From positions 7,669,819 to 7,733,818 of the forward strand of contig NC_079913.1 in NCBI RefSeq assembly GCF_024868665.1: a stretch of DNA of 64,000 bases, in the 5' to 3' direction. This document shows positions 11,191 to 22,251 of this stretch, one piece after another. Source of the stretch: Triplophysa rosa. Its lineage: Eukaryota > Chordata > Actinopteri > Cypriniformes > Nemacheilidae. Below the pieces are notes generated by a model. It searched no databases. It was not told the origin of the DNA and saw only the letters and a list, made by a program, of their open reading frames with translations. The position numbers were made by a program, and so were the translations under genes. How positions within the stretch are numbered: the first letter of the stretch is position 1; each line of letters begins with the position of its first letter.

Positions 11191-13594
11191 AAGCATTTAA
11201 CATTTAGTCTTTTTTCATGCAGTAATCAATTTAACAGAATAATACACTCTGAAAAATCGATTGCCAAAAAACTGTTTCCAGAAACAGAAAAGGCCTGTAA
11301 AACACACTTCAAGTTCATACACAATACTTACAGCCTGCAGTACCATCCAATAACACTTTACATGCATATGTACTCAAGACTTTGGATCATTAACACAGCA
11401 AAAGTGCTGACTGATGGGTCATAGATTTATGCCTTCTGTTCTGTATTATCATTTATAAGCTTCAATCCGTTCATGCATGCATGTGTGTGTTCCAGCTCAT
11501 TCATTTCAATTCTCATCTCATGCTGTCGCTGTAAACAGCATCTATCAGCATGCACTCTGCCCTGATTTACCCACTATAACAGAATACCTGCATACCCAAG
11601 CACCGCTTGGCTTTGTTTCCTGAGGCTGATCTCATATTGACACACAAAACATCTGCTTTAGTTCATTTCTCCATCTGCAATGAGCCGCTGTTCTGGTGTT
11701 TCCGATGATTCGGGCTCGCAGCCAAATTAGGGATGGATTCAGCATGTGAAATGAGATTTACAGTGTCCAAAAGTGTGTTCAAAGTGTCCAACACAGCTAA
11801 AAAGGAATAGAGCAAAAAATTGAACACAGTTGAGTCCAACATGTTGTAAAACACTTACATTAAACACCAGATTCAAGATCGCAACAATTTCAGCTTTGTG
11901 AGTTGACACGCTTTATTTTGATATTTTGTGGCTTCTTGACACAACAAAACCGTTCACACTGCGAAAATGTATTTCTAATTAACATTTTCTAAGCATTTTT
12001 GTCTTGTTTTATAGTACAAATATCTAAACATTCTCAAATCAAGATACAGTTTCTTGACCCACGATAATTAGTCTTGTTTTATGAAAGAAAATATATGAAT
12101 TAGGGAAGTTTGGGGTGAGAAAATAGGTAAGAAAAAAGTCAAACTAAATTCAAGTTTATTAATTGATTGATCGATTTAAGAAGTTTTAGACATATTTTAC
12201 TAGAAAACAAGTCAAAACAGCTTAGTAAGAAATACATTTTATGCAGTGCACTGTATGATCACAACCTGGAAAAGAATTATTGTTCTCTCTAAAAACTCAA
12301 ATGAGTTTACAGAATAGTTTTTTATTTAGAAAGAATTAATTTGAAAAAAAGAGCTTATCAATATTTAAAGAACCTATTTCTCATACATTACATACAATTA
12401 AATCTTAAATTACAGTTATACCCTAAAAATCAATTCAAAATAAAACCTTTGTTTTATTATTATACATGAACTAGAACTACAACTACAACAAGAGTGCGAG
12501 TTGACAAAACAGACATCTATGACCAATCTATATTTAACAACTTTATTTATTATTTTTATTTATTTTAAATGATTAATTTACACAAAAATAAAAGATAATC
12601 GGTCACATGTAACCTTGTGTTATTTCAAAACCATACTTTATGATTTTTTCAGTAGAATGCGAAAAGCAAATAGACTGTACCAATTTGTTATATGCATACA
12701 ATGGATGCAAAAAAATCCACCAAACACCTCTTTTTGAGCTATTAGATACCATTGTTTAAGAAACAGATTCAAATATTAAATGTTCCAGTGCACTTTTACT
12801 AAATATCAGTATTATCGGAACATCACTATGCCAAACAAATTATAGTTTCAGGTTAATATTCTCAACTGAATCCAGATTTAAAATGGATCCCACAGTAGAA
12901 GCAGATAAAACAAGACACAAGTTTGTTAAAGACAACGTGAAAAAGATCAAGATAAGAAGTTGAAAGGCCAGGTGAGTCAAATTCTCTAGATAGTATATCA
13001 AAGGTTCATGCTTAACACCAGATGACTCCAGACACACAAACACTGAGGAGCCCTCGAGCGTGCCTTGGTGTGATAGAGGAAACATGTTAAAAGGATAATT
13101 ATCTCCCGGGACATATATATCCTGTCTTCTTCTGAAGGAATACTTGCCCAAACGCACACAAACCTCATTAGAGTTTGTAATGCACTTTCAGATATACCAT
13201 TAAAAATGGCTTTAATCTCATCATGACTTATGACGCTTCTGATTTTCGTCTTTTCATTCGTGCTTCATGACCGAATGTGAGTTGGGAGTTGTGTGGTAGT
13301 TGGGATATGAATCATAATGTGATGTGCAATAAGCCTCGTCATGTGCAATAAGAATTTCCCCCTCACCTAATGAAGATGCTCTCCTGATTCTTATCGACAT
13401 GCGCAGGAGTCGACGGTACGGGGGGAAAAAATCACAGAAAATGGGAGTACAAGCGCAGACTTGGTAGTGCTTAGGTAATGTCTGCTCAGTGGGAAACATC
13501 GTGTTCTTGATATGTTTTGTCCAGTCAGGAAAAGGGAAGAAATTAAGAGCGAAAGGGAAAAAAGGAATTGCGCAAGACTTTCATAACTAGATTT
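11191..13594. other. Gene-free AT-rich stretch
   Basis: No coding or RNA feature supported; open frames are short and low complexity. Confidence 0.5.
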
Positions 13595-13770
13595 TTACAT
13601 TTCCTGAAGAAAATGGGTGAAGGGCCACTAATTTCTAAGGTGTTGTGGGTGGTTACTAAGGTGTTCAGATTCAGAATGGTTATTGATGCATTGCTGTAAG
13701 GTTGCTATAGTGTTTAAGTTGGTTGCTTATAGTACTGGCAAAGACTAAAATGTCTCTATGATATTTTGGT
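13595..13770. repeat. Degenerate GGTTGCTAAGGTGTT-type tandem repeat
   Basis: Imperfect copies of CTAAGGTGTT, GGTTGCTATAGTGTT and GGTTGCTTATAG follow one another, resembling the fish minisatellite-like repeat with this unit. Limits approximate. Confidence 0.5.
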
Positions 13771-15472
13771 CCTTAAATATGTCTCTGGTCAATATTTCAA
13801 TGAGAAAAACAGTCCGATTACAATCCTCCAGACAATTATTTTTCAGTTACTGTACATTTATTCATAGCTAATGTACGTCTTGTGATTTTTTTCTATAATA
13901 CCTTGTATTCTACAATACCGTTTATTCTATAAATGGGAAGTTGACAAATATACTGTACTGAATAATGTGTCCTATGGTGTGACACAGCAAAACACTTTGG
14001 AAACAATAATTAATAATTCAAAAAAATCCTGTTAATAATTGTTAATAATATAGAAATAGCATAAGAGAGATTTGTCTTCGTTGTTAGTTTTTTCTAAAAA
14101 TTAAATACATGTAATTTTTTTATTTTAATTATTATGATTTTTTATTTAACACCACTGTTTATCACACTAAGATTATAAGATTGATTGAAGTAAAAGTTGA
14201 ACTCTACTTAAGACCCACAATATGAGGAATCATTAATGTCCATTGTATAAAATTATGGGAAGTTTAAAACTGATACATTTGATATTAAATGTACCTTCTC
14301 TTTGCTGCTTTTGAGTCTCTAGATCCATCATCTTTGTTTTTAACCCCATTTTCCAAGTTGTGACTTCCTTAAGGTGGCATTCCTTGAAAAAACAACCTAA
14401 TAAAGCTTTGAAAAATCATGGAATTCTCGTAAAGAACCTATTTCTCCGTAAAGAGGACACCTGAAAGCTCAGGACTCTCGTAATATTGCTTCACAGATAT
14501 CTTTTAGGGATAAGAGCAGGCATGGTGTAAAAGGAAAATACTGACCTTTGACCTTTTAGCTTTAACAGCAGATCCTATCTAATAGGGGTAAAGTTTAAAG
14601 CTCACATCACTCAATAAATGCTCATCAGGCCGAATAAAATCCAGAGCTGCATCTAAGGATACACAAAAGGACATTAAGCGAATGATTTGTATTCTGAGAA
14701 TAGCAGAGTATTGTAATCAATCCATTGTTTATGTTAAATAAGACGTGGAGCTGTCTTAAATTACACAGTTAAGATCTTCAAAATGTGCATGTTCTATGAG
14801 AAGTGTATAACAATTTATACAGCATTAAATCATCTATAAATGAATATGAATGAGATGAACCTGAGATGAACCGATATACACCCACTGACACTGAAACACA
14901 CTTCTGAACCTACATATGCTGTGCAGAAGAGAGGAGGCGTGGCCTGACCACATGCACACAGACCTTTCCAAAGAAAATTACATTTTTTTCTCCTTTTGAC
15001 TTCATATGCATGCATATTAATATATTTGCATGCGTTTGAATTTTCATGCAATAACAGAATGAGATTATAGAAAAAAAACATGCATTGAGCCTAAGATTGG
15101 CTCTTGCAAAAAGTAAACACAGTAGCCCTCTTGTGGATACTGCAAGAGCGTATGTGTGAGCGCTTCTATTTGTCAGTTTGCTGTGTGCGTGTGCTGTCCG
15201 CAGACACATGGTTTGAACAACTGCACATGTGTCCATTTCAAAGATTAAATGAAAAGGAAGGGAGTAAAGGTGATAAACAGATGGAGACGCAACGTGAGCT
15301 TTGGGCAGACAAGTGTGTTATTGCACATACTGTATGTGTGCATTCATACGAGCAAGGTAGAGACTGTATAGAGGTCCGTCTGGCTCCCATGGTCCTGTCT
15401 CCAATTCTTTAACTCCCTTGCTCTGCTGCCACCTCCCTTTTTCCTCTCTCTCTCTTTTCTTTCTTTCTCTCA
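13771..15472. other. Gene-free stretch
   Basis: No supported feature. Open frames near 14830-15410 are short and without recognisable domains. Confidence 0.45.
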
Positions 15473-15497
15473 CTCTCTCTCTCTCTCTCTCTCTCTC
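15473..15497. repeat. (CT)n microsatellite
   Basis: Uninterrupted CT run, preceded by a wider pyrimidine-rich tract from about 15430. Confidence 0.9.
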
Positions 15498-15950
15498 CCT
15501 TTCCACTCCACCGACTCAAGCGCCACCTCACTGCGGTTGCAGTAATAGCAGTGTATTATAACATGATCGCACTCTTCTCACGGTTATGCCATCGAGTTCA
15601 AATATGCCATTAATCTGTATATGAAGCCATCCCAAACATGTTTGACGTGAAACACAATAGAAGTTGTTTAGCCGAATTTCCAAGCAGTACTTTTCCTCCA
15701 CAATGAAAGTGGATGGGGACTAGGATCAGGTGTAGTCTCCATTCACTTACACTGCATTGGGGTATAGCAGCTAAAGCATTCGGATAGAGAGATTTATGGC
15801 AATTCAAACCCAGATTGATACCAATAAACTGTCAAGAAGTCATAAATTATAAAAGCACAACTATGACTGTGTTATAATCTTAATTGCAGTCAGGTTGGTT
15901 CACATAAAATCACTTTGCTATCTTAAAACTTTTGGGCTATATTTAATACT

Positions 15951-16003
15951 TTTACATTTAGTTATTCATTAAGACGCTTGCAAAAGGACATTACAAGCAA
16001 TTT
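15951..16003 (-). repeat. Decayed L2 LINE 3'-tail fragment
   Basis: TTTACATTTAGTTATTCATT followed by AAGACGCTTGCAAAAGGACA resembles the plus-strand view of the L2 terminus at 42743 (TTTAG..CATTTAGCAGACGCTT) with several changes. Confidence 0.5.
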
Positions 16004-16197
16004 ACAGTATAACCACAAGGGACTGTGATATTAGAAGTTCTGCGATGGTGAAGTACTTGTAGTGGACAGTAAAGCCAGTGTAAATGTGGAAAAGAAAAAA
16101 AGAAAAGTTGAACAGATCTTTTAAAAGAGAGAGAAGAATCTAGTGAATGTTTTAAAAGGAGATCATAAAACAATCATAAAAACAAGGCGTTGTAGAA

Positions 16198-16583
16198 TAT
16201 TCACTGCTGTCCTTCTGAAACCTTGTATCTCCATATTTCGTGATTTTTATTTTTTGCCATAAATCATTATTAATAGTCTCCCTTTATGTTGGTTACTGGG
16301 TTTTGCAAATATCAAACCAATAAAAAGTAAATAAAAGTGCTCGTCAACTTTGACAACCAGGGGCGGACTGACCAGTAGGACATTCTGTCAAAGTCCAGAA
16401 CGGCCGTCCCACCAACGGCCTACGGCCGTGACCAGGGGTGGACCGGCCATCTGGAGTATCGGAACTTTTCCCGGTGGGCCGGAATGGACGCTTGGGCCGG
16501 ACAGACGGACGTTGTTAACGTTTCCATTTCTGGAAAAACAGCGAATTCGGACATCCAAGGTTTTGGAAGGACCGCAACGATAT
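16198..16583. mobile_element. MITE with ATAT..CTGTCCTTC inverted ends, copy 1, carrying an insertion
   Basis: The left end ATATTCACTGCTGTCCTTC and the inverted right end ATATCGTTGCGGTCCTTC are imperfect terminal inverted repeats, with the match continuing through AAACCTTG(T/G)AT(C/G)TCC. The same family lies at 47952-48195. Relative to that copy it carries about 165 bp of foreign GC-rich sequence (16358-16522). Confidence 0.7.
16358..16522. mobile_element. GC-rich CAGGGGCGGAC insertion (hAT-like fragment)
   Basis: Starts CAGGGGCGGACTGACCA and contains a second start-like string CAGGGGTGGACCGGCCA at 16433. It carries CCGGTGGGCCGG and is absent from the sister MITE at 48 kb. CAGGG starts are typical of hAT termini; the right end is not resolved. 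Confidence 0.5.
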
Positions 16584-16599
16584 ACAGGTATCACCCCAT

Positions 16600-17690
16600 A
16601 GGCTACCCCATTTCCATGACCCATGTCTAATCTGTTTTTAAGACAAGCCCTGACCGGTTTCTCTTTTATTGACCTGGTCAGACGCATTGTCTCTATGGAC
16701 TTATTCATTTTCCTTTCCAGGGTGGAGTTTAATTTCCTGACCATCTTGTTGTATTCATACTTCAATGGTAACTCAGTTCAGACCCTTTGTTTCATCAAAA
16801 GCCACAGGCCAGACCGAATCCTGATGCATCCAAGTGGAATGTTAGCATTAGCGTTAGCAGCACTGGCACATTTCTGCGGTTTTGGTGCTACTCCTGCTTT
16901 TCTCCCTCGCTTAAAACCATCAAGTCTTACATTGCTGATCCATTTACCAAAATACTGACTTTTAACTTCAGGTTATGCAGCAGCCATAGAGTGACCCTAA
17001 TCTGGATCAGGTTCATGAGATGGTCTGCAAGCTGAGACTGAGACCCAATAATAAGATTGATCTCTATCTGTTCTATATCTCCAATTTTATGTAATCCTGC
17101 TCCACCTTATGTGGTTCCTCGCACGATGCCAAGACTGGCACAAATGCGCACGCCTTCATGCACACCTGCATCATGGATCACGAATTGTCGGATAGATTTT
17201 AACAATTCAAAACCCAGAGAGGGTTAACCAGCCAATGACTAAGAACTGCAAATATAAAGACATTGGTTTTAGTACAGACAGAAAATGAGTAAAAAGACAC
17301 AGAAAGAAAGGGTCAGGGTCCTGCCGGACTGTATGGAGGTTCTGGAAGAGTCCTTCACCTTCCTAAAGTCCTTTTTTTCCTGTCTCCTTCTCTCCTTTTC
17401 CCTCTCCCTCTCTCTGCAGCTGTCTCCTAGTGCCACGTAGCTTTCCTGCATTATTAGACAGATGGAATTCACCAACCTTACACATGAAGTTGCTATTCGC
17501 TTCTTTCCATTTGACTTTTCCTCCCTTTCCCCAATGTATTCCCTGACTCAACCGCACATTCGTATGGTTTTCTTAAGTAAACTGGACTAATTGAAAGTGA
17601 GGACCTCAAGTCTTTGACACTACTCTGTGAAATGTAAGAATATCCCACAACAGGTACATAATGCTTCTGTGTGTGTGTACAGGTTTCTAT
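16600..17690. other. Gene-free stretch
   Basis: Open frames at 16623-17035 on the plus strand lack recognisable domains. A pyrimidine tract lies at 17365-17420. No gene supported. Confidence 0.45.
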
Positions 17691-17694
17691 ACAT

Positions 17695-17835
17695 TCTATA
17701 CAAACCTTTGCTAAAATTATTAATGGTTTTATTATAGTTAATACATGGTTACTGTAGTAAACCAATTGTTTTGCCAATGGTAATCAATACACCAAAAAAC
17801 ATGTTTACTAAAAAAAAGCATGGTTCATTTTCATA
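17695..17835. repeat. CATGGTTA/ATGGTAA-type interspersed repeat
   Basis: Repeated CATGGTTAC, GTAGTAAACCA, AATGGTAA and GCATGGTT strings match the style of a second region at 26060-26200 (GTAGCAACCATG...ACCATGGTAAA). Probable old repeat family; limits approximate. Confidence 0.4.
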
Positions 17836-17872
17836 GGGGAATATCGCCACCATTATAATTAATGTCATTCTA

Positions 17873-18089
17873 CATTGTGAGGACCGGCCAGCGGCTTAAA
17901 TTGATTATTAAACATGATAATAATGACTATTAAAAATTATTTAACATGAAAAATTATGCTTATTTGAAATTGAAAAATGCAGAAATGTTTGTGAGAGGGT
18001 TGGGTTTAGGGGATGGATGATGGTGATAGATTATATACAGTTTATATACAGTTTAAAATTCATTATGTCTATGGAAAGTCCCCACAATA
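17873..18089. mobile_element. 217-bp MITE with CATTGTGAGGAC ends
   Basis: The left CATTGTGAGGACC and inverted right ATTGTGGGGACTTTCC form a short terminal inverted repeat. The interior has the GGTTGGGTTTAGGGG string common in fish MITEs. Confidence 0.6.
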
Positions 18090-19125
18090 TATTAAATCAA
18101 ACCTGTGTTTGAACCATTAAATATGTTTTCTGCTTATAAGGTTAGGTGAAATTTTATAAAAAACTGACCTTTACCTTTAGATAGCAATGTCTTCAACAAG
18201 GATTTACAACAATTGACCACATAATTTAAAGTGTCAATTGTGGATAAAGTTTTAAAAGCTTTAGATATATTCATATACTTGCGCCAGCTTATTAAACTGC
18301 TTCACTATTGTTCACATTCTTAAAAGAAATGACAACATAGAATGTGCTATGCAAGCAGCTTTTATAAAGATATACTGTTCTGCCATCTATTGGTGAATGA
18401 AACTAAGTACAAGTGTCGAGAACAATAAATACCTAGTATTTTTTTATTGAATTCAACAAAAAGACATTCAACAATTTTCAACCAAACATATTTGTTTGCA
18501 GAGGATTGCTTTCCCAAGAACAAACAAAAAACACTGGAACGGTTGTCATGGGCGTGAAAAGACTATACAATCCCATGAGAGAGAGAGGGAGCTTTACAAC
18601 TCACAACTCACATCTGCCAAATTCTGAATAATGTGTTTTTCTTCACTTTAAACCTGGCAACTTGTGGCAAGCAAACCTCAGTAAAGCGAAAATCCTTCCA
18701 AGCTTTACCAAGAAAAATAAAAGGAGCAGTTTTGAGAAAAACACACTTTCAGTATGGATAATGAAAAACACATTGACTATATTTTACTTAGTTGTCAAAA
18801 CGAATCTCTTTGTTTAAATCATAAAAACATGACTTTGAACAAAATTTTTAAACAACTTTGCATCATACACAAGATCCTATACAGCCATGAAGAACTATGT
18901 TTTGGTAAACATAGGGAGATATACATAACACTGTCTGGCTCAAACATTGAAGACCATTAAGAACCGATTTTATTGTAATAAGCAATACACTTTTGAAAAT
19001 TCACCATCACTAGTCACATTTCAAAGATCGCAAATGTGCCTTATTGTAATGAATAAACAGCAGCTCTAAATCATGTTTTAAAACAGTTAAGTATAAGTGG
19101 ACAAACACTAGTTTTATTCTTTTGT
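18090..19125. other. Gene-free stretch
   Basis: No supported feature before the hAT element. Confidence 0.5.
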
Positions 19126-19157
19126 ACTATGATCAGGGTTTAATTTGTGCCGGTGTC

Positions 19158-19341
19158 GTGCCGAAAACACACTCCCTGCCAGATTATGCACCCCCCCTCC
19201 CCACAATGGTTAGGGTGAGGATTAGGTGTTAGGGGAGGGGTTAGGATTAGGATTGGGTGTGGGGAAGGGTTAGAATTAGCCAATCGGACAGCGTGTTATT
19301 GAAGGGGGTGCAGAATCTGGCGGGGAGTGTGTTTTCGGCAC
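19158..19341. mobile_element. Inverted-repeat element nested in the hAT (GTGCCGAAAACACACTCC ends)
   Basis: Left GTGCCGAAAACACACTCCC and the inverted right end GTGCCGAAAACACACTCCCC match over about 38 bases with two changes. The centre is GGTTAGGG-rich. Small foldback element. Confidence 0.85.
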
Positions 19342-19378
19342 AACACAAGCCGGATCCGGATCTGACAGGTGTAATGCC

Positions 19379-19535
19379 GACTCCCCGTGAGATTTTGACT
19401 CCCCTACTTCTGATTGGATTATTCACTTAGAATGCTGCTTTGTGATTGGTCCCTATCTCTAAAGACCGCCCCCACACCTAATCCTATCCCTAACCTTCGT
19501 AGGGGAAAACAGGGGTCATAATCTCACGGGGAGTC
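19379..19535. mobile_element. Second nested inverted-repeat element (GACTCCCCGTGAGATT ends)
   Basis: GACTCCCCGTGAGATTTTGA at the left is matched by GACTCCCCGTGAGATTATGA in inverted orientation at the right. Outside this pair of elements, GTGCCGGTGTCGT (19147-19159) is inverted perfectly at 19546-19558, enclosing both. Confidence 0.8.
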
Positions 19536-20385
19536 AGATTTTGATACGACACCGGCACCTCCGAAATCCCATCCGGCACCTCAATTGGCAGATCCCGCTC
19601 TCAAGCGCTAATGGAAAACGTTCGTGCTGACCTGTTGCGTGCATATATTTCATTAAAAACCATGTACAATAATTATAATGGCAATAACTTTAATAATGAA
19701 CAGGCTGGAATATTGTGTGCATGGAGCATTCACTTGAGCTGTTACTTATAACGGCAGAAACAACTTAAAAAAAACTCTGTGATGATTTATGGTCAAACAG
19801 ATATTACTATCGTACGTCATTAAATACTGCAAAGTTAGCTACTTTTCACTTGCACTAAAAACAGAACACTGTGCTTTTGCAAAGTAAAGAAAACTTAGGC
19901 TACAGATGCGCTCTGTCATCTCCTTTCCTTTAAATTATTTGTGGAGCGCTACGCCTCACAAACTGAACCAAACTCAGCAGCATATTGTCACCGTTTTTTC
20001 CCTTTTGTTTTGTTAATCTGTTTTTAATAATTGTCAAATATTCCTTGTATATTTAAACGCATCGCATAAAAATGTTTTGCATTATATATTGAAGGGGACA
20101 TGTCGTGATGGACACTTCAGAGAGAGATAGTTGTTGGTGTTGTTGGACAAATGTTGCGAAGAGACACAGAAGAACTGATGAAACACGGTTAACGGATGAT
20201 TAAATGCCTAATATGCCGTTATACATTATACACGGCAGCCTCCACCTGCACCCGCAGGTGTAATTTAGGTTTAACGTTAAACTTCTGAATTCTACACAAA
20301 TGTTGAGGGCTGTGTTTTATTTGTTCACATGCACAAATATTCACAACACCATCATTATGACAATAAACTATTTCCATCACCTTAA

Positions 20386-20737
20386 AGTCCCAGTGAAATT
20401 AAAAATGAGAATTCTTATTTTTTCATGAAATATTGCAGCATAGTAAATAAATTATCAATGTGGGTCATTTTCTTTTTAAAATTCATGTAGCCTCATAATC
20501 TTCAGTTAAAATCTGAAAATGCACTTCCGCCCTGAAATGACTATACATCTCAAATGACCTAAATTAGACGGCATGGCCGTCAAAATCAATGCAACAGCTG
20601 TTTTTACACATCCAATCAATTCGCAGTGAAAAACACCAGCAACGGCCACTAATGTTCTCCTTTGAAATTCCTTTTCACTCTAAAATGTGTCAGAATACCA
20701 AAGCAAAAACGTTCGCAACTTCCGGTTCACGGGGACT
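20386..20737. mobile_element. TTAA-flanked MITE, copy 1 (nested in the hAT)
   Basis: Ends AGTCCCAGTGAA and inverted AGTCCCCGTGAA are flanked by TTAA on both sides (20382-20385 and 20738-20741). The same element occurs in opposite orientation at 59482-59878. TTAA duplication points to the Kolobok or piggyBac class; there is no coding capacity. Confidence 0.85.
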
Positions 20738-21149
20738 TTAACGCACATTTGAATTAAGGCAAACTCAAGATAAAATCTGCGTCTAGCTCATTAAATTTCT
20801 TTGATAATTCTGAGGTTATCTGCGCATGTCCGTTTCCAATTAGGCTTTTTATGCGCATTTTCAAAACATCTAAACAGTTACATAGAAAACCCCTCAGAGA
20901 TTGCATATTCCATTACTTCTCCCCACCCCATAACTTGCCGGATCTGCCACGCCCCCTTGTTCCGGCACCTCGGAATTGACAAATTAAGCACTGACTATGA
21001 TCCTTCTCTAAAACTCAAGAAGCCATATTACACTATCTACCATGCGCTGCTGACTCGGTTAAATGAAACTTCAAACAAGACACAAAATAAAAACCAACAC
21101 GTTTTTTTCACTGGACCCTGTAAATTCCGCTTCTACCCCGGCCATAAGT

Positions 21150-22251
21150 TCAGTAAAACTGCACCAACTGAAAGCCCCTCAGGCATCGGAAGGCCTGCGT
21201 GTCCAGGTGGCCCAAATCTATCATGTTATGTTCCAGCTGCACTCTGACCAGACGGCTAAGTGGTGACCCGTCGCCTCGACCCCAACAGAACGCATCACGC
21301 GGAACCGTGCGGATCTTGTTGTGCGCCAACGTGAGGGAGTGAAGCCACAACGGTAGTTGCCGCGGTACCTGCTGCAAGGCGTTGTGACTCACATCCAACT
21401 GATGCAGAAGCGGAAGAACCCTGAAGGCACCAACGGCCACCTTGGTGATCTTATTTAGTGCCAGGCCCAGGTGCTCCAACTGCGGCAGTGAGATAAATGC
21501 ATCCTTGCTAATGCTCGAGATGAAGTTTCCTTCTAAGTTGAGGGTTTTGATGGTGCGAGGCAGATGCCGTGGAACCTGTTTCAATAAGTTACCTTCTAAA
21601 TTTAAACTTTCTAGGCGACTGGCATTCAGTAGCGATGCCTTCCCAAGTCCTTTGTCGGTCAGTCTATTTGCACTTAGATCCAGCACCTGTAGCTCCGCCT
21701 CACCCCAGAAAATATCACCTTGGAGACGCTGGATGAGGTTGCCACGGAGATAGAGTTCTCGGAGACTGAGTGGCAACTGCAGGGGGGCGGAGGTAAGGCA
21801 GTTATTGGAAAGAGTAAGCGTACGCAGTTTACCCAGCGGAAGAAGCACTCCTGGAGGGACGACGGACGAGTTGTTACCCAGACTGTTGTTACTTAGACTG
21901 AGGATTAGCAGGTTTGGGCAGCGACTCATGGCTGCTCCAGATAACCTGTTCAGCTGGTTCCCGTCCATCCGTAGCTCCTCCAGAGAAGCGGGCAGGTCGG
22001 TGGGGACGCTCCGGAGAAGGTTACGCTCTATGTATAGCCTCTTTAAGCTCTGAATGCCTTCGAAGGCCCCCTCAATCGCAGCATCCATTAAATGGTTGTT
22101 GCTGAGCACCAGGAACTCCATGGATTCGTAGAGAGAGAGCAGGTTCGACTGAACGCTATCGATGCGGTTGTTCATCAAAAGAATGTAACGGGAGGGGTAC
22201 GGTATTCCATAAGGTATTTTGTCCAGATGTTTGTCTGAACACTGGACCACC
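21150..22251 (-). CDS. SLRP gene, last coding exon (LRR array and cysteine cap)
   Basis: Acceptor TTCTTTACAG|GGTGGTC. The exon starts with the last base of Arg343 and reads VVQCSDKHLDKIPYGIP, very similar in form to the decorin LRR N-cap. All LRRs lie in this single exon, unlike decorin or biglycan, whose LRRs are split over several exons. The intron before it is 76 bp (22252-22327). Stop TGA at 21152-21150. Confidence 0.92.

Larger units (their letters stand above)
19134..20993. mobile_element. 1.86-kb non-autonomous hAT element with perfect 8-bp target duplication
   Basis: Ends CAGGGTTTAATTTGTG and (inverted) CAGTGCTTAATTTGTC are the terminal repeats, and ACTATGAT is duplicated exactly at 19126-19133 and 20994-21001. 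Eight-base duplications and CAG-starting ends are diagnostic of hAT. No transposase frame is readable inside. It harbours at least three smaller inverted-repeat elements (19158-19341, 19379-19535 and 20386-20737). Its right duplication lies about 150 bp past the stop codon of the minus-strand SLRP gene, so it falls in or next to that gene's 3' UTR. Confidence 0.9.

Noticed and set aside
20801..21247. 148-codon plus-strand frame
   Set aside because: Spans the right end of the hAT element and antisense of the SLRP last exon; a chimera of non-coding sequence.
21442..22105. Several plus-strand frames over the SLRP LRR exon
   Set aside because: Antisense shadows of the leucine-rich repeats (Leu codons read as Ser/Arg/Gln on the opposite strand).
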